Shown here piece by piece: positions 17,849 through 25,227 of a stretch of 64,000 bases of DNA. This DNA comes from Chitinophagales bacterium. Lineage in GTDB: Bacteria; Bacteroidota; Bacteroidia; Chitinophagales; Saprospiraceae. Every line of letters starts with the position of its first letter. The stretch's first letter is position 1. The DNA lies in the NCBI GenBank assembly GCA_017303875.1, contig JAFLBP010000005.1:77068-141067 (forward strand), in the 5' to 3' direction. Position numbers and translations under genes: made by a program. A model generated the notes under the pieces. It made no database searches, was not told the DNA's origin, and saw nothing but the letters and a program-made list of their open reading frames with translations.

Positions 17849-17935
17849 CAGAACTCAAAAGTAAAATTTTCAGTGCAAACCGGAGGTATCTTATATTTCT
17901 GCCTGCACCGCCATTCCACCACATTCCGCTTCATC

Positions 17936-19162
17936 ATGCGCATTCAATTTTTAATCCTGATCTGCCTCTTTGTCGGCCCGCAGATTTTGGCCGCCCAGAC
18001 GCCCGACACCGTACGCCTCGTTCACTACAATGTAATGCGCTACGGCGACCCGAATTGTTTGTCCTTTACCGTCAAAAACAACCGCCTGCGCACCATTTTT
18101 ACGCATTTGCGCCCCGATTTGCTCAGCGTCAACGAGCTGTTTCCCGGACAGGTGAACACCAACAGTTTTCAGGTGAATACCCTGATGTTCAACCCCTTGA
18201 TGCAGGCCGCGCCGGTGAGCAACACCACCGGCTCCGAAATTGTGAACGGTTTTTTTTACAACAGCGCCAAGTTTGGCCTGCTCGAACACGAAGCCATTAC
18301 GGGCAGCGTACGCGACATCGACGTGTACCGCCTCTACCATAAAGCCACCACCAAGCCCGGCGACACCAGTGATTTTTACGTCATTGTGGCGCATTTTAAG
18401 TCCTCCACGGGCCAGGCCAATGAAACGGCCCGCGCTCTGGCGGCGCAGCGGGTGACCAACTGGCTGCTCGCGCACCCGCAGGCGCAACGCGTGCTGTTTT
18501 GCGGCGACCTCAACCTCTATGGCAGCACCGAACCTGCCTGGCAAACCCTGACCACTTACTTCGACGACCCGGTGAATGCCTACGTGGGCTGGGTCGGGCC
18601 TGCTTTTGCGGCCGTGCATACCCAGTCGCCCGACGACGGCAGCATCGGCTGCGCCGTTGGTGGCGGCCTCGACAACCGCTTCGATTTTATCCTGGCCACG
18701 CCCGAGATTTCCGGCGGCGCCGACCGCCTCTACTACCTCCCGGAACAGTACCAGACGGTGGGCAACAACGGCAACAGCTACAACACAGCCCTCAATTGCA
18801 ACAACAACAACAGCGTGCCGCTCAACGTATGTACGGCTCTGGTGGGCGTATCGGATCACCTGCCGCAACTGTTGCCCTTGGTGTTCAAACCCGCTGAGCA
18901 GAGCAGCGTGGGCGGCCCGGACGCGCGCCCGGCGCTGCGCGTGCTGGGCAACCCCGTGCGCGGCCATCAGCTCCTGCTGGAACTGCAAAACGCGCCCGAG
19001 CAGCCGCTTGCCTGGCAGCTGTTTGACGCATTGGGCAGGGTAGTGGCGCAGGGCGAAACCACGCCGGTGGCCGGGCGTATGTTGCTGCCTTTGGGTGCGG
19101 CCAAGGGATTGTGTTACCTCTCGCTGCGCGGGGTGGGCGGGGTGAAGGTGTTGGTGGAGTAG
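17936..19162 (+). CDS. Secreted endonuclease/exonuclease/phosphatase-fold protein with C-terminal sorting domain
   Basis: The 408-residue product begins with a signal peptide (MRIQFLILICLFVGPQILAA); the upstream extension to 17873 was rejected because it precedes the hydrophobic core. Residues 30-330 show the EEP fold: VRLVHYNVMRYGD (Asn), RPDLLSVNEL (acidic metal ligand), FYVIVAHFKSSTG, RVLFCGDLNLYGS (GDxN), and VGVSDHLPQLLP (catalytic SDH). The set predicts a metal-dependent phosphodiesterase acting on DNA, RNA or phospholipid outside the cell. The C-terminal 75 residues, with WQLFDALGRVVAQGE and a GLCYLSLRG strand, resemble a T9SS type A domain, although the usual YPNP start is replaced by VLGNPVRG. 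It is divergent from the helical-repeat gene. Confidence 0.88.
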   Translation: MRIQFLILICLFVGPQILAAQTPDTVRLVHYNVMRYGDPNCLSFTVKNNRLRTIFTHLRPDLLSVNELFPGQVNTNSFQVNTLMFNPLMQAAPVSNTTGSEIVNGFFYNSAKFGLLEHEAITGSVRDIDVYRLYHKATTKPGDTSDFYVIVAHFKSSTGQANETARALAAQRVTNWLLAHPQAQRVLFCGDLNLYGSTEPAWQTLTTYFDDPVNAYVGWVGPAFAAVHTQSPDDGSIGCAVGGGLDNRFDFILATPEISGGADRLYYLPEQYQTVGNNGNSYNTALNCNNNNSVPLNVCTALVGVSDHLPQLLPLVFKPAEQSSVGGPDARPALRVLGNPVRGHQLLLELQNAPEQPLAWQLFDALGRVVAQGETTPVAGRMLLPLGAAKGLCYLSLRGVGGVKVLVE

Positions 19163-19210
19163 GAGCGTAGCAAAAAATAACTATGCCGGGAAAAAGGCGA
19201 TAAAAAGTTT

Positions 19211-19239
19211 TTGCGCCTTGGCAGCCGCGTGTATATTTG
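19211..19239 (+). promoter_or_regulatory. Strong Bacteroidota-type promoter without adjacent gene
   Basis: TTG (19211-19213), 18 bp and TATATTTG (19232-19239) match the consensus exactly. The next start codon is 172 bp downstream, so it drives either a small RNA or the long leader of the HEPN gene. Confidence 0.6.
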
Positions 19240-19245
19240 CAAGGC

Positions 19246-19357
19246 TGTTGCCCTGCAAAGCAGCAAAAAGGAGCAGCCAAACCCTTCGCTCATAGCTGGC
19301 ATAGCCGCAAATTAACTAACTACCCAAAAGTGACACTTATCCCGCAATGCGGGTTTT
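19246..19357 (+). ncRNA. Candidate small RNA or structured leader
   Basis: A transcript from the promoter at 19211-19239 would start near 19246 and meet a GC hairpin (CCCGC, AAT, GCGGG at 19341-19353) followed by four T residues. That would give an RNA of about 110 nt with no open frame. If the weak hairpin does not terminate, the same sequence is the 5' leader of the HEPN gene. I do not recognise an RNA family. Confidence 0.35.
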
Positions 19358-19411
19358 AAGATAGTTGTCTGTTGTGGGAGATCACGGCAAGCAAAAAAAT
19401 AAAATGAGCTA

Positions 19412-20794
19412 ATGAAAAAAGAAATCGAAGAGATATATAAAGATATACCGTTTGGGATTACTTCTTCAATCCCCATGAGTGAGCCAAATCAGAAAATTAT
19501 GATTTATAGTGGCACATTCAACTTAATGATAGGCAAAGATTCCATCGAAATTGAAGGAGAAGTTTGGTTTGATTGGTTTCCGCATATAAATACTAAATTT
19601 AATGGTATTGTCAAATCCTCTACAAAAGATATAATTGGATTGCTTAGTGCTAATGACAAATATGATTTAAAAATAAATGATCTTCTCTTTGGAGAGTCAT
19701 ATATTACAAATAGTATAGTTGGAAGTAACGCAGAAGTAAGTGGGCAAGTTCTTGGGCTATCTGTAATTGGAGACAGAACAATACCCATTTCAAAAATAAC
19801 CTTCTCAATACCTAACCTAAGAGACTTTTGGGGATTACCTAACAAGCTGATAAATGAAAAAGGTGGTTATTACTCTGGGCATAATAGATTAATTTTTGAA
19901 AACAAGGATTATGTTATTACTATTGACAAATCCCGAGACTACAAAAAATCATTCGAATCACTTACTGCGAGAGGAGGGTATTTTCTATTATATGCAGGAG
20001 AGATTCAGAAAAAATCAGGCAATATTAGTTTCGAAAATTTAAATAAATTACATCATTGTTTTTCAACTTTTCTAAGTTTCATAAATGGACAAAGATGTTC
20101 TCTACTTTTTCTTCAAGGAATTCATGACAATGAAATAATATGGACTGATTACACAGGATACGAATCAGATTTATTCAAACACGTTCATTCGTGGCCACAA
20201 AAATTATCAATAAACGGATTAAGTGAGTTGTGGAATGAGTTTTATGAGCTCTGGAATAACAATGCAAATGACGAAGATTTCTTAGTGTCAGCTGTACATT
20301 GGTACATCGAAGCGAATGCTAATTCAGGCTATCTCGAAGGCTCTATTATAATGATACAAACGGCATTGGAATTAATTTATAACTGGCTAGTAATTGAAAA
20401 GAGAAAATTAATCTATGGAAAAGATGCCGATAACATTTCAGCATCAAACAAAATAAGATTATTATTATCACAATTTGGTACAAATATTAGATTGCCACAA
20501 TACTTTATAAACATGAAGTCCTATCTGGATTCAAATAAAGATATTTATGATGAGATTGATTTATTTGTCCAAATACGAAATGCAATAATTCATTCGCAAG
20601 AGGATAAGCGAAGAAAGTTATCGAAAATTTCTCATAAGGTTAAATATGAGGCACAGCAACTTGGATTATGGTATATTGAAATCTCACTTCTCAATATCTT
20701 GAAATTTAATGGAAAGTACAGGAATAGATGTTCTGGTAAATTGTGGACTGGTGAAGATGAAGAAGATTTACCAAAAAATAAATTTAATGAATAA
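19412..20794 (+). CDS. HEPN-domain protein, ApeA-like candidate ribonuclease
   Basis: This 460-residue protein is encoded by clearly AT-rich DNA, unlike its neighbours. The N-terminal half is beta-rich (YSGTFNLMIGKDSIEIEGEV), similar in layout to the N-terminal domain of ApeA-type anti-phage proteins. The C-terminal half is helical and contains VQIRNAIIHSQ, giving the HEPN Rx4-6H motif (Arg389, His394). In HEPN proteins this pair cuts RNA after a dimer forms, often on phage infection. It has no signal peptide. A DUF2971-like gene follows after an imperfect hairpin (20806-20870). I infer a defence role from the HEPN motif and the accessory context; the N-terminal resemblance is only moderate. 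Confidence 0.75.
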   Translation: MKKEIEEIYKDIPFGITSSIPMSEPNQKIMIYSGTFNLMIGKDSIEIEGEVWFDWFPHINTKFNGIVKSSTKDIIGLLSANDKYDLKINDLLFGESYITNSIVGSNAEVSGQVLGLSVIGDRTIPISKITFSIPNLRDFWGLPNKLINEKGGYYSGHNRLIFENKDYVITIDKSRDYKKSFESLTARGGYFLLYAGEIQKKSGNISFENLNKLHHCFSTFLSFINGQRCSLLFLQGIHDNEIIWTDYTGYESDLFKHVHSWPQKLSINGLSELWNEFYELWNNNANDEDFLVSAVHWYIEANANSGYLEGSIIMIQTALELIYNWLVIEKRKLIYGKDADNISASNKIRLLLSQFGTNIRLPQYFINMKSYLDSNKDIYDEIDLFVQIRNAIIHSQEDKRRKLSKISHKVKYEAQQLGLWYIEISLLNILKFNGKYRNRCSGKLWTGEDEEDLPKNKFNE

Positions 20795-20805
20795 AAAAAC
20801 CAGCC

Positions 20806-20870
20806 GCCAACAAAGTGCAAAACGGCAATAGGGGCTATGCGTCCCTACTGCGTTTTCACAAACCGTTGGC
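20806..20870. repeat. Imperfect hairpin with attC-like ends
   Basis: The 65-bp segment begins with GCCAAC and ends with GTTGGC, and further complementary blocks (AAAACG, TAGGG) lie inside each arm. The architecture resembles integron attC sites or cassette-end palindromes, but the ends do not match the strict RYYYAAC/GTTRRRY core at one position. It lies between two single AT-rich genes, as cassette ends do. Confidence 0.4.
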
Positions 20871-20893
20871 ACAATCAGAAAAAAGAAAACTAA

Positions 20894-21751
20894 ATGCATA
20901 TTAAATTCATAACCGAGTTGAATTCTCTAATATCGAGTAGTAGTTTGAGATACAAATCATCGATTGGCCTGAATGATATCACGATTGCCAATAGTTCTCA
21001 GATAATAGGAGACATTTTTTTTCCTCCATATAAAATAAAGAAATTAGTATTCAGTAATTATTTCCCCAAGGCAAAAAATCAAATATTTTCACACTACACG
21101 ACTTTAGAAGCGTTGGAAGGCATAATTGATTCCAATGGAATTTGGTTGACCGGTCTGGAAAAAAGATTTAATGAAGGAGAGTTCAATGAATTTTATAAGC
21201 AAAATGGAATGGAAGGTTATCGAAAAAGAAAAGTAAATGGGATTTTGCTTGCAGAATCAATTGTAAACAAAGCATACTATATCTCTTTAGTACCAAAACA
21301 GGTTTCTAATGAAGCACAACAATACCTATGGAATACATTTAGTAAGAATGCTCAAGGGGTCAAGATTGAATTTTCGATAAGTAATCTAAAAGAACCATTA
21401 AAGCCAAGGAAGATATATTATAAACAAAATGGAAAAATCGACTTAATTGCAAACATGTGCCAGTTAGCTAAAAAATATCATAAGCTGTTAGTTTTTAAAG
21501 ATATTTCAAGTGCTGGATTTTTTCAACTTAAAAATAGTCTGAGCATCGAAAATGAAATTAGAATTTTGATTAAGGAGGACATTGCTAAAAATATGGGATT
21601 GATTCCTTTTACTCCAAATGGAAAATCTTTTAAAGTCATTAAACTTGACTTGGGAAAAAGTGATTTTGGAGAAATTAAGATTCTAAATATAGTCCCAGGG
21701 AAGAATTGCAACTTAAATGAACTTGACAGAATTAAGAAAAAAATGAATTAA
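20894..21751 (+). CDS. DUF2971-like accessory protein
   Basis: This 285-residue protein is AT-rich in coding sequence, Lys-rich, soluble and lacks a signal peptide. Features typical of DUF2971 are visible: IFSHYTTLEALEGIIDSNGI near residue 65 (the usual start, where a residue at the tip recognises a ligand), then AYYISLVPKQ, and the WNTFSKNAQGVKIEF segment that matches the family's W..YA...KGVCIEF. The family is common in defence islands and near toxins, and its fold has been related to ADP-ribosyltransferase-like enzymes, but no activity is established that I can assign. It lies 99 bp after the HEPN gene; the pair may be one acquired unit. Confidence 0.65.
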   Translation: MHIKFITELNSLISSSSLRYKSSIGLNDITIANSSQIIGDIFFPPYKIKKLVFSNYFPKAKNQIFSHYTTLEALEGIIDSNGIWLTGLEKRFNEGEFNEFYKQNGMEGYRKRKVNGILLAESIVNKAYYISLVPKQVSNEAQQYLWNTFSKNAQGVKIEFSISNLKEPLKPRKIYYKQNGKIDLIANMCQLAKKYHKLLVFKDISSAGFFQLKNSLSIENEIRILIKEDIAKNMGLIPFTPNGKSFKVIKLDLGKSDFGEIKILNIVPGKNCNLNELDRIKKKMN

Positions 21752-21760
21752 AGACTGTAA

Positions 21761-21819
21761 CCGCCAGCGCGAAGTTCCACTTCGCGCCAGCCATCCGTCG
21801 GGTTCTACCCGCGGATGGC
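21761..21819. repeat. REP-like double palindrome, copy a
   Basis: The element has two hairpins: GCGCGAAGT/ACTTCGCGC with a 3-nt loop (21767-21787), then GCCATCCG/CGGATGGC enclosing CGGGT/ACCCG. Copy b (22784-22842) is nearly identical in the same orientation and copy c (22893-22954) is a degraded inverted copy. Copies a and b bracket the Rpn gene. Confidence 0.75.
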
Positions 21820-21856
21820 ATTAATAAAAAAATAAAACTAATTGTGTTTAAATTTG

Positions 21857-21884
21857 TTGATTTTGCTTGATTCCTGTATCTTTG
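21857..21884 (+). promoter_or_regulatory. Promoter of the Rpn-family gene
   Basis: TTG (21857-21859), 17 bp, then TATCTTTG (21877-21884). The start codon is 16 bp past the box, so the leader is very short. Confidence 0.65.
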
Positions 21885-21900
21885 TACAAAGATTTAATTT

Positions 21901-22776
21901 ATGCAGTTCGCAGATATAAAAAACGACATCGCCTTTCGCAAGATTTTCGGCAACGAGCAGAAAACGGCTCCGCTCATCTCGTTTTTAAACGCGGCTTTGG
22001 AGTTGGAGGGGGATCATCGAGTGGTGAGCGTTTCGATCGCTAACCCATATCAGTTTCCACGCATCGCAGGAGAGAAAGCAACTATCCTTGATGTTCGAGC
22101 GACCGACCAGTCGGGACGAAAGTTCGTGGTGGAAATGCAGGTAGCCGACAAAACCGGCTTTGACAAGCGGGTACAATATTACATCTCACGGGACTACTCC
22201 ATGCAAATAGATAAAGGAGAAGACTACCCGATACTGCATCCTGCTTACTTTATCGGAATTTTGGATTTTCCTTTTGGCACGGATACCGATTACCACACCC
22301 GGCATTTGATCCTGAACAAAGTGACCAATGAGCACTTGCTGAAAGATATTCAGTTCTCTTTCATTGAGTTACCCAAGTTTACCATGGAAATGCACGAATT
22401 GGATACGCCGATTGACAAGTGGACTTATTTCATCAAGCACTCGGAAGAACTGCACGTCATCCCCGATTTTGCCAATGAAGATGAAGGCTTAAAGACTGCT
22501 TTTATTGAAGCGGATAAGTACCAATGGAGTAAAGAAGAATTAAAGGCTTATGATAATGTGGGAATTAAGGCGCAAGATGAGCGGGGAGAGAAAGAATTGG
22601 CAGCAAAAAAAGCAAAAGAAGAGGGCAGAGAAGAAGGGAAAGATGAAAAAGAAGCCGAGACCGTTGGTAAACTGCATTTGAAGGGAAAATCAGACGAGGA
22701 AATAGCAGACCTTCTTGATATTCCTGTTGAGCGCGTTATAGAGATTATCAAACAACATTATGGCAACAATAGATAA
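21901..22776 (+). CDS. Rpn-family PD-(D/E)XK nuclease (putative transposase)
   Basis: This 291-residue protein has the PDDEXK_2/Rpn layout: MQFADIKNDIAFRKIFGNE opening, a nuclease core ILDVRATDQSGRKFVVEMQV (Asp then ExQ in place of the usual ExK), and YYISRDYSMQIDKGEDYP. Rpn proteins promote RecA-independent recombination and cut DNA, and some act in phage defence. The C-terminal 60 residues are a Lys/Glu-rich coiled segment followed by a short helical motif (KGKSDEEIADLLDIPVERV) that resembles a small DNA-binding helix-turn-helix. The gene has its own promoter and is bracketed by direct copies of a palindromic repeat, which suggests either mobilisation or a shared insertion history. Confidence 0.88.
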   Translation: MQFADIKNDIAFRKIFGNEQKTAPLISFLNAALELEGDHRVVSVSIANPYQFPRIAGEKATILDVRATDQSGRKFVVEMQVADKTGFDKRVQYYISRDYSMQIDKGEDYPILHPAYFIGILDFPFGTDTDYHTRHLILNKVTNEHLLKDIQFSFIELPKFTMEMHELDTPIDKWTYFIKHSEELHVIPDFANEDEGLKTAFIEADKYQWSKEELKAYDNVGIKAQDERGEKELAAKKAKEEGREEGKDEKEAETVGKLHLKGKSDEEIADLLDIPVERVIEIIKQHYGNNR

Positions 22777-22783
22777 TATAAAT

Positions 22784-22842
22784 CCGCCAGCGCGAAGTTC
22801 CACTTCGCACCAGCCATCCGTCGGGTGCTACACGCGGATGAC
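22784..22842. repeat. REP-like double palindrome, copy b
   Basis: It matches copy a (21761-21819) over most of its length, with a few substitutions that weaken the second hairpin. It begins 7 bp after the Rpn stop codon and may act as its terminator. Confidence 0.75.
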
Positions 22843-22892
22843 AGACACCTGATAAACGGATCCGCATATTACCTTTGCCATTGACATGTTGC

Positions 22893-22954
22893 GGGCGTCA
22901 TCGGGTCGGAACCCGACAGATCGCAGACACGAAGTAGAACTTCGCGCCAGCGGT
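22893..22954. repeat. REP-like palindrome, inverted degenerate copy c
   Basis: Read on the minus strand, it lines up with copy a: GAAGT/ACTTC and CGGGT/ACCCG stems are kept but many arm bases have changed. Confidence 0.55.
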
Positions 22955-23002
22955 AAAAATCTGCGCAATCTGCGCAAAAATCCGCGAAATCTGCGGGAAA
23001 TA
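22955..23002. repeat. Degenerate AATCTGCG tandem repeat
   Basis: Four imperfect copies of an AATCTGCGC-like 12-mer lie directly past the stop of the minus-strand lipoprotein gene. Only tandem structure can be seen; no function is evident. Confidence 0.55.
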
Positions 23003-23007
23003 AACCC

Positions 23008-23451
23008 TTACGCACAAGTCCCAAACTGGAAATCCGAATAGGTATGCAGGGTTAAATTCAGGTACACCCTGAAGATACCGTCGCAGCCATCGTCCGGCTG
23101 AAAAAAGAAACTGCGCCAGTCGCCCTGATCTGCCCAGGATTTGATGATGCATTGGGCAAATATAATTTTTTCGCCTTTTGCATTGGTATAGGCATAAAAT
23201 TGACGGCGATAGTCGCGCAGCCTGAACTGAACCTTCCAGTCCTGATAACCCGGCCGCGCTGCAAATGCCCGTCGGAGCAGTTTTTCAGCGCTTCGCAATT
23301 CTGAGGTAGTCGCCTGAAACGCGATGGCGCTTTGTGGAATGTACAATTGATGTTTTTGGGGAATAAGGGCATGCTCAGCTGTATGGCATGCAACAAGGCT
23401 CAAGGCACTCAGGGCGATAAGCAGTATTTGCGGTACAACGGCGTTCTTCAT
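23008..23451 (-). CDS. Small lipoprotein of unknown family
   Basis: The 147-residue product starts with a lipoprotein signal (MKNAVVPQILLIALSALSL then VAC, anchor Cys22). The start at 23451 was chosen over 23493 because the longer form adds Gly/Cys-rich residues before the signal. The mature part has an alpha/beta cystatin-like look: an N-terminal helix (ELRSAEKLLRRAFAA), then strands QFRLRDYRRQFYAYTN, KIIFAQCIIKSW, and a C-terminal IFRVYLNLTLHTYSDFQFG. I do not recognise a named family. It is divergent from the hydrolase gene 60 bp away. Confidence 0.75.
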   Translation of the reverse strand: MKNAVVPQILLIALSALSLVACHTAEHALIPQKHQLYIPQSAIAFQATTSELRSAEKLLRRAFAARPGYQDWKVQFRLRDYRRQFYAYTNAKGEKIIFAQCIIKSWADQGDWRSFFFQPDDGCDGIFRVYLNLTLHTYSDFQFGTCA

Positions 23452-23510
23452 TCCACAAAAATACCCCCAAACCCCAAAACACCCAAGCCCCAATCCTCGT
23501 TTATCCTTCC

Positions 23511-24437
23511 ATGAACTACAAACGCCTGCTCCGCCGCAGCCTGCGCACCCTCGGCGTACTCACGCTGCTCTTTTGCCTTTTCGCCGCCTGGGCGGTCGAG
23601 TACGCCCTGCCGTACTGGCCCATCAAGCCCTTGCGCCGCAACCCGGCGGAAATGACCGCGCAACTGCCCCTCGGCTACCGGCCCGAACAATACGGCCTGC
23701 AGGCCGAAACCTGGCAGGTGCACACGCCCGACAGCATCCTGCTCAGCGCCTTTTACCTGCCCGCCCGCACCCGCGCCAACGGCAAAACGCTGCTCCTGCT
23801 CCACGGCATCAGCAATTGCAAGGAATCCTTCCTGCCCCGGGCTGCCGAACTGACCACTCAGGGCTACAATGTGTTGCTCACCGACTTGCGCGCCCACGGC
23901 CAAAGCGGCGGCGATTACAATACCTTCGGCTACCGCGAAACTCGCGACATCTCCGCCCTGCTCGATACCCTCGACGCCCGACATCCCGGCACCAAAGTCG
24001 GCATCCTGGGCCACTCGCTCGGCGGCGCCATCGCCCTGCAATGCCTCGCCAACGACAAACGCCTGCAATTCGGCATCATCGAAAGCACTTTTCATGCCCT
24101 GCCGGCCGTCATCGAGCAATACGGCGTCAATTATTTCGGTATCCGCAGCGAATGGCTGGCCCGGCGTACCCTCGACAAATCGGCCGAAATTGCCCGTTAC
24201 GACCCATATAGCATTCTTCCGGTAAAAGCCGCCGAACGCATCACCCAGCCCATGTTCATCTCCCACGGCGAGGCGGATGAACGCATTCCTCTGGCCTTCG
24301 GCCGCCAGAATTTTGAACACTTGGCCTCCGCCGATAAAACCTGGTATGCCGTGCCCGGCGCTCGCCATTCTACGATTTATAAAGATGGTGGCGAAGCCTA
24401 CAAACAGGCTGTCCAGGCGTTTTTGGACAAACAGTAA
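23511..24437 (+). CDS. Membrane-anchored alpha/beta hydrolase
   Basis: This 308-residue protein has one N-terminal membrane helix (about residues 12-30) and an alpha/beta-hydrolase domain facing the periplasm. The oxyanion HGISN loop is at 98-102 and the nucleophile elbow GHSLGG places Ser169. The catalytic Asp is in SHGEADERIP and the His in GARHST. The pattern fits the serine aminopeptidase/BAAT-like or DUF1749-type esterase group, so an ester or peptide substrate is likely but unspecified. It is preceded by Pro/Cys-rich repetitive DNA and ends at a 40-bp inverted repeat shared with the converging carbonic anhydrase gene. Confidence 0.85.
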   Translation: MNYKRLLRRSLRTLGVLTLLFCLFAAWAVEYALPYWPIKPLRRNPAEMTAQLPLGYRPEQYGLQAETWQVHTPDSILLSAFYLPARTRANGKTLLLLHGISNCKESFLPRAAELTTQGYNVLLTDLRAHGQSGGDYNTFGYRETRDISALLDTLDARHPGTKVGILGHSLGGAIALQCLANDKRLQFGIIESTFHALPAVIEQYGVNYFGIRSEWLARRTLDKSAEIARYDPYSILPVKAAERITQPMFISHGEADERIPLAFGRQNFEHLASADKTWYAVPGARHSTIYKDGGEAYKQAVQAFLDKQ

Positions 24438-24444
24438 TTTTTTG

Positions 24445-24542
24445 AATATTTGATTTTGGATGCTTGATTTTGAATTTTGGATGATAGATGTGTTTACTGC
24501 ATTCATCCAAAATCAAAAATCAAGCATCCAAAATCAAATATT
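24445..24542. terminator. 40-bp inverted repeat between converging genes
   Basis: The arms 24445-24484 and 24503-24542 pair over 40 bp with two mismatches around an 18-nt loop. Each arm is built from repeated ATTTTGGAT/TTGATTTT units. It spans the whole gap and reaches the stop codon of the minus-strand gene, so it can terminate both. Confidence 0.7.
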
Positions 24543-25122
24543 ATTTCCACCGTTTATACTCCCCCATCTGCGCCGACCAACCCTCCGGTACTTCGCGCAG
24601 GGGTTCGCAGGGACGCAGGGTTTCGTAGCATTCAGCGGGCAGTTGCTGATACAAACGTGTGCCTTCTGTCTTCCAGGCAATCATTTCATCAGATACGCTT
24701 TTGATGATTTTGCCGGGGTTGCCGACCACTAAACTGCGCGGCGGAATTTTTTCGCCGGCTTTGATAAAACAAAGTGCGCCGACGATGCACTCGGCCCCGA
24801 TTTCCACCTCATCCATCAGCACTGCATTCATGCCAATCAGGCTGTTGCGCCCGATGCGCGCGCCGTGAATGATGGCCCCGTGGCCGATATGCGCACCTTC
24901 CTCCAGCACCACCGTAACGCCGGGAAACATGTGAACGGTGCAGTTTTCCTGCACATTACAGCCCTTTTCAATGACGATGGCGCCCCAGTCGCCCCGCAAA
25001 GCCGCGCCTGGCCCAATGTACACATCAGGGCCGATAATCACATTGCCGGTAACCGCCGCCTGCGGGTGCACAAAGGCGCTTTCATGTACCACCGGTCGGT
25101 AGCCTTTAAATTCGTAGATCAT
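24541..25122 (-). CDS. Gamma-carbonic-anhydrase-like hexapeptide protein
   Basis: The 193-residue protein is a left-handed beta-helix built from hexapeptide repeats (VTGNVIIGPDVYIGPGAALR and onward). Candidate zinc ligands are the His in NCTVHMFPG and the pair in HIGHGAIIHG, at the spacing expected for gamma-class carbonic anhydrases such as PaaY, CaiE and YrdA. The C-terminal 35 residues form a helix after VVGNPGKIIK, as in the PaaY/CaiE branch. These enzymes act as trimers, either hydrating CO2 or serving as acyl-CoA-linked partners. The gene is single and shares an overlapping divergent promoter region with the VCBS-repeat gene. Confidence 0.9.
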   Translation of the reverse strand: MIYEFKGYRPVVHESAFVHPQAAVTGNVIIGPDVYIGPGAALRGDWGAIVIEKGCNVQENCTVHMFPGVTVVLEEGAHIGHGAIIHGARIGRNSLIGMNAVLMDEVEIGAECIVGALCFIKAGEKIPPRSLVVGNPGKIIKSVSDEMIAWKTEGTRLYQQLPAECYETLRPCEPLREVPEGWSAQMGEYKRWK

Positions 25123-25180
25123 ATTTTAGTCAATACTTGACCATCCCCGGCTAATTTTCCGGAGCTGTTTGTAAATGTAG

Positions 25181-25188
25181 TACGTTTG
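25181..25188 (+). promoter_or_regulatory. -7 box for the VCBS-repeat gene
   Basis: TACGTTTG matches TAnnTTTG, but no TTG is present at 17-23 bp. Initiation near 25194 leaves 8 nt before the ATG at 25202 and 20 nt before the in-frame ATG at 25214, which argues for the second start. Confidence 0.45.
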
Positions 25189-25198
25189 TACCATCAAA

Positions 25199-25227
25199 CA
25201 AATGTACTTCATTATGGTATTTCGCAA
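25199..25227 (-). promoter_or_regulatory. Promoter for the gamma-carbonic-anhydrase gene
   Basis: Minus-strand TTG (caa at 25225-25227), 18 bp and TACATTTG (25199-25206). It lies over the start codon of the divergent gene, so the two promoters overlap. Confidence 0.55.

Noticed and set aside
17951..18988. A 345-codon minus-strand frame opposite the EEP-fold gene
   Set aside because: The plus-strand product has a complete EEP active-site set; the antisense frame has no domain.
20806..20870. A true integron attC site
   Set aside because: The end sequences differ from the strict core consensus and no integrase gene is in the window; kept only as an attC-like hairpin.
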